Positions 59,908 to 64,000 of a DNA stretch of 64,000 nucleotides are shown piece after piece. This DNA is from Lunularia cruciata (Eukaryota > Streptophyta > Marchantiopsida > Lunulariales > Lunulariaceae): the NCBI GenBank assembly GCA_948567375.1, contig OX419762.1, positions 5,028,001 to 5,092,000 on the forward strand. Reading direction: 5' to 3'. Numbering within the stretch: position 1 is the first letter of the stretch; every line of letters starts with the position of its first letter. A model generated the notes under the pieces. It was not told the DNA's origin. It saw only the letters and a list, made by a program, of their open reading frames with translations, and did not search any database. The translations under genes were made by a program, and so were the position numbers.

Positions 59908-59931
59908 GATGCGATGCGATGCGATGCGATA
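59908..59931 (+). repeat. (GATGC)4 short tandem repeat
   Basis: GATGCGATGCGATGCGATGC then GAT, a pentanucleotide repeat of four units. Confidence 0.85.
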
Positions 59932-60870
59932 CATCAGCTAACATAGAGAATTTCGATACACATCTCCCTTGATACAGATATCATTAGAAATATACGGTTT
60001 ATTTGTATTTATATATAAGCAAATTTAGATCTCGATTAACCTATATAATCCATTATCAAATTATTCATTACTCTAATTCGTTTAACAAACTGGAGCAATG
60101 ACTAGGCCAACTTGATCTGCCCTTAGAAATGATTCGAAGAGATATTCGTTACGACGTTTACTTACAACCTTCAAATCTATATTTCAAAATATGGAAATCG
60201 TGGTCAGCTCGTGTAGTTGCAAATTAAATAACATATTTCTTTCCGTTCGCTAGCGAATCTCCTGACATTTCTTCTCACATCGGTTGGGCAGACCTGCCCA
60301 TTTTAGCCATCAATATTTCATAAATATGAGACTCACGCCCTGCATTATTGGCTCTGTTCATGTTCATGGCGGAAAGGAATGTTTGGTGGCGGCCTTTCCT
60401 TTTGTTGCTCACATAAAGGATGGATAAGTGAAAGTAAACATGAACATTGAGTTGGGAGAGGACAAGAATTTCTTGCTGGCGACGACTTCTCAAGACAGTC
60501 TGATTTTTTGACATTTTTTTAACCACCACCACCACGGGTGGATGCGAATAATGTTAAGTTTAGCAGTAATATAGCAGTCTGTACATAAGAACAGCAGTAG
60601 ATATGACTTGCAGTAGAGTGTGACGTTTCATTTTCTTCATGTTCATTTCTTCATCATTTAATAGCACGTGAAAGACTTAACTGACCCGCTTATATGGCAC
60701 TTCGATTTGGCCGACCCCAAGTTGGCTAAAGGACTTAACCGACACCGTTGAAGCCCTGACGCGACGCATCAGTTATATGTGGCAATGGATATCACGAACA
60801 TGACTAAATGAAACACAAGAATCTTGGTTGCTAGCACAAACTCACTCCATGCCAGATAATCTCGTGGATG

Positions 60871-60888
60871 CCACGTGGGACCACGTGG
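60871..60888. promoter_or_regulatory. tandem G-box palindromes
   Basis: CCACGTGGGACCACGTGG contains two copies of CCACGTGG with a 10-bp period. CACGTG is the plant G-box recognised by bZIP and bHLH factors. No gene start is recognised nearby, and the only gene here ends at 61900 on the opposite side, so activity is unproven. Confidence 0.4.
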
Positions 60889-61048
60889 TTGGTTTAATCA
60901 AAGTCCCAAGTATTTGGTCGGCTAGATTTTTCTCTGACTAGGACGCTGTTTCTCTTGGTATATTCTCCAACCTGGCGCGTCAAGTACAGTTGGAATGGAG
61001 GGGATAGTGGCTGTAAGAGATGCCTTCTGTATGTTTTATAGACCCCGT

Positions 61049-61149
61049 GTTACCCCATGTAGCCCCATGTTCCCTTTTTTGTCTCTCCCCTGTGCGGCTT
61101 GATGGGGTCTTCCCATCCTTCATTTTTCCTACGCGGTCGCCTTTTATCA
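61049..61149 (+). mobile_element. short LINE-tail insertion with 25-bp target duplication (copy 15)
   Basis: The 101-bp insert starts GTTACCCCATGTAGCCCC, continues TTTTTTGTCTCTCCCC, GTGCGGCTTGATGGGGTC, TTCCCATCCTTC and ends ACGCGGTCGCCTTTTATCA. It is flanked by CTTCTGTATGTTTTAT plus ccccgt at 61024-61048 and 61150-61174, matching at 23 of 25 positions. That proves insertion of just this tail, with both ends visible. It is either a LINE copy truncated to about 100 bp or a tiny non-autonomous element using the LINE machinery. Confidence 0.88.
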
Positions 61150-61174
61150 CTTCTGTATGTTTTATGGGCCCCGT

Positions 61175-61714
61175 ATTCACATGACCTGCAAACAATCGTG
61201 CTCCATGAATGAAGAAGCTAAGAGGTGCATGTCTCCCCTCCCCACAAGAGAAGAGCGAAAAGGTAAGTGTGGTTTGCCACATGCATGGAAGGTTTGTTCG
61301 TAGGGTGAACGAGATTGGACATAGAGATTCAATAGCTTGTGTTGTAACTCAAAGCAATAAGTTGGTTAAAAGGTTTGCCTGGCATTCTTACCACATATGC
61401 AATCTGATCCACAATCTACATTCACTTCTCATGAAACGCGTATGAAGACCCAGCAATTCAGAACCCCATTATCTTCGTGCCCGTCTGCTGGACAAGTCCC
61501 CTTGTATTTTCATTTCTACTTACGCTAAGTTGGCCACAGAGTTGTCCACTTGTGTGGATCTCTAAAGTTCCTAACATCATAGAATGCATTGACTGAGAAG
61601 ACTTCCAAATAATCCCAAATGTTAGACGTGGACAAAGTATGTAGCTGATTCCGCTTGTCAAACAGACGATGCATTCAATATGCAGTTGCACAAAATTTTG
61701 CTGTCAGGCAGATT
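61175..61714. other. 3' flank of the host gene, no other gene
   Basis: Short frames on both strands without motifs. Nothing recognised apart from the poly(A) signal listed separately. Confidence 0.4.
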
Positions 61715-61720
61715 TTTATT
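61715..61720 (-). terminator. candidate polyadenylation signal AATAAA
   Basis: TTTATT on the plus strand reads AATAAA on the gene's strand, 180 bp past the stop codon at 61900. Suitable position for the host gene; not confirmed by transcripts. Confidence 0.45.
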
Positions 61721-61899
61721 TTGTGAATGCATTCACATGCAGGACTGTGGGAACGCTTGGTGCCCGACCTCCACTTACAACTGTACTTACACCTCCATTT
61801 ACAACTGTACACCTGTCTCAACTCTAACTATGTCCGAGCCGATAGATTCCACCAGACATCTTCTTTGTAATTCTACAGTTTCAACGAGGAATAGACCGC

Positions 61900-63914
<2,015 letters not shown>

Positions 63915-64000
63915 CTAATCCATACAAAAGTATATGACCCCGTCACTCGTTCAACATTGAGTGCCTGAAAGCCTAAATATGGACATAACCCCATTTTTAG

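Larger units (their letters stand above)
59261..61023. other. unique, GC-richer sequence upstream of the tail insertion
   Basis: No gene recognised. It contains a (GATGC)4 tract near 59908-59930 and, at 60871-60888, two CCACGTGG palindromes ten bases apart (G-box type). Minus frames at 60275-60535 and plus 59476-59670 carry no motif. Confidence 0.35.

Overview
This is a nuclear window from a land plant with a repeat-rich genome. It is AT-rich, has only one clear host gene (split by small introns), and is filled with old, stop-riddled retroelements inserted into each other. The low gene density and heavy decay suggest a large genome such as a gymnosperm's, but the sequence alone does not fix the species. 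All boundaries were read by eye, and homology calls rest on recognised motifs, not searches.

Host gene (right end, minus strand): six exons between 61900 and 63877 encode all but the N-terminus of an NAD(P)-binding atypical short-chain dehydrogenase of the Arabidopsis At5g02240 type. The splice sites and phases fit. The first exon and promoter lie beyond 64000.

Retroelements: (1) A non-LTR (LINE-like) family has three main copies on the minus strand (about 7813-9375, 22123-23794 continuing at 30094-30440, and 32351-33670) and one on the plus strand (10850-11113). Its C-terminal part carries a Cys/His finger and a restriction-like endonuclease pattern. All copies end in the same structured tail of about 95 bp, and about a dozen very short copies of that tail are scattered elsewhere. 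One of these (61049-61149) has a 25-bp target-site duplication. (2) LTR family 1: a 6.3-kb Ty3/gypsy chromovirus (23795-30093) sits inside LINE copy B. A solo LTR with a perfect AAGAA target duplication lies at 3486-3898. Its LTRs are packed with GAAnnTTC units that resemble heat-shock elements. (3) LTR family 2: solo or partial LTRs at 27857-28600 (inside the chromovirus integrase), 39450-40039, 41601-42179, 52797-53011 and 53776-54532. (4) LTR family 3: related copies at about 41030-41520 and 58790-59215, the second just downstream of a decayed gypsy pol (about 56050-57960).

Layout: 1-5200 is decayed repeat debris with a solo LTR. 5200-7450 holds tandem duplications. 7800-13600 holds LINE pieces and GC-richer unidentified sequence. 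13.6-18.6 kb is an AT-rich desert. 18.6-22 kb holds an unidentified open frame and tail copies. 22-30.4 kb is the three-level nest (LINE, chromovirus, solo LTR). 32-35.4 kb holds LINE C and tail copies. 35-39 kb is AT-rich. 39-59 kb is layered LTR debris with gag- and pol-like remnants. 59.3-61.2 kb is GC-richer unique sequence, followed by the gene.
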